A stretch of DNA of 6,476 bases from Clostridiales bacterium (GTDB lineage Bacteria; Bacillota; Clostridia; Christensenellales; Pumilibacteraceae), in NCBI GenBank assembly GCA_029069015.1, contig JAIEBL010000089.1:1-6476 (forward strand). The letters are read 5' to 3'. The translations under genes were made by a program, and so were the position numbers. A model generated the notes under the pieces. The model searched no databases. It saw only the letters and a program-made list of their open reading frames with translations, and was not told the DNA's origin. Positions 5,850 through 6,476 of the stretch are shown here, piece by piece. Each line of letters begins with the position of its first letter. Within the stretch, counting starts at the first letter, position 1.

Positions 5850-6476
5850 CTACTCGTCGTCCTCTTCGTCGCTGCCGAAAAGAAGCGAATCGAGCACAAA
5901 CGCCTCGCCTAAGAACTTTTTAAGCGCGCTGTACCGAAGCGCAACGTAATCGTTTTCCACCATGCGCTTTATCGTGTACCGCTCGCCCACGAGCACCACG
6001 GCACGCTTTGCGCGCGTGATCGCCGTATACAGCAAATTGCGCGTCATGATCACGGGGTTAAGCCCGTAGAGCGGCACGATGACGCCGTCGAACTCGCTCC
6101 CCTGGCTCTTATGCACCGTGATCGCATAGGCGGGCATGAGCTGATTGCGCACGTCGGGCGTATAGGTCACAAGACGCCCGTCTTCGTAGAGGACGTCGAT
6201 TTCGCCGCTGTCCGGGCGGATTTCGGCAATCACGCCGAGGTCGCCGTTAAACACGCCCTCGCCCGTTTCATGCGTGCCGCCCACGATACGCCGCCAACCC
6301 AAATTATAGTTGTTGGTAATATGCATGACCTTGTCGCCCGTGATATAACGGCAGCCTTCCGATTCCACGAACGCACCGCCGCTTTCGTTCAGTTTTCTTT
6401 GCAGCCTGCGGTTCAGATTCGAAGCACCCGCCGCCCCCGCTTTTATGGGACAAAGCACCTGCACGCGGTACGGCTC
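5850..6476 (-). CDS. recD2: RecD2-like SF1B DNA helicase, C-terminal part only
   Basis: The visible 208 codons run from the right edge to TAG at 5852-5850; full RecD2 proteins are about 730-800 residues, so the N-terminal and first motor domains are outside the window. The fragment opens with VQVLCPIKAGAAG, matching the RecD2 block before the motor's second half. It continues with GDKVMHITNNYN (about 47-58) and GVFNGDLGVI, the SH3-like region. Helicase motif V is at about 116-128 (AYAITVHKSQGSE) and motif VI at about 146-157 (RNLLYTAITRAK). It ends in an acidic tail, DEEDDE. RecD2 is an ATP-driven 5'-3' helicase acting in DNA repair and replication without RecBC. TraA-type relaxase helicases share these motifs, but the stop soon after motif VI and the lack of mobility genes favour RecD2. 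No terminator follows the stop. Confidence 0.9.
   Translation of the reverse strand, partial: EPYRVQVLCPIKAGAAGASNLNRRLQRKLNESGGAFVESEGCRYITGDKVMHITNNYNLGWRRIVGGTHETGEGVFNGDLGVIAEIRPDSGEIDVLYEDGRLVTYTPDVRNQLMPAYAITVHKSQGSEFDGVIVPLYGLNPVIMTRNLLYTAITRAKRAVVLVGERYTIKRMVENDYVALRYSALKKFLGEAFVLDSLLFGSDEEDDE

Noticed and set aside
5850..6476. TraA-type conjugative relaxase/helicase end
   Set aside because: The helicase motifs are shared, but the protein ends soon after motif VI and no mobilisation genes are nearby, so RecD2 is the better reading.

Overview
The window is a stretch of bacterial chromosome in which every gene I can support lies on the minus strand, so transcription runs from high to low coordinates. 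Gene density is high, Shine-Dalgarno sequences are of the AGGAG type, GC content looks moderate (a little above half, not counted exactly), and fhs and a RecD2-type helicase are both present. Together these suggest a member of the Bacillota, most likely an uncultured gut-type clostridium. This lineage assignment is inference. There are no RNA genes, insertion sequences, CRISPR arrays, phage genes or attachment sites that I can see.

Layout in transcription order: (1) 6476-5850, the C-terminal 208 codons of a RecD2-like SF1B DNA helicase whose start lies beyond the right edge. (2) A 74-base gap with a good sigma-A-type promoter (TTGACG, 17 bases, TAAAAT). (3) 5775-4471, a 12-helix MFS-like transporter. 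(4) 4471-4118, a small GNAT-like protein whose start overlaps the transporter's stop as TGATG. (5) A 103-base gap with weak inverted repeats and no clear promoter. (6) 4014-2386, formate--tetrahydrofolate ligase (fhs). (7) A 57-base gap holding a perfect 12-base palindrome. (8) 2328-712, glutaminyl-tRNA synthetase (glnS). (9) A 19-base gap. (10) 692-1, an extended-SDR sugar-nucleotide epimerase/reductase-like protein cut by the left edge.

Functionally, fhs supplies 10-formyl-THF for purines, initiator tRNA formylation or acetogenic one-carbon flow, and glnS charges tRNA-Gln directly. The transporter and GNAT-like protein form a translationally coupled pair of unknown substrate. The short gaps from fhs through glnS to the SDR gene, without a terminator in the coding sense, suggest one transcript, although the three products share no obvious pathway.

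I do not see a clearly new multi-gene system. The points most worth a second look are the SDR protein lacking the usual catalytic Lys and Ser/Thr, the GNAT-like protein lacking a recognisable acetyl-CoA loop and coupled to a transporter, and the presence of a true GlnRS in a clostridial-looking genome.
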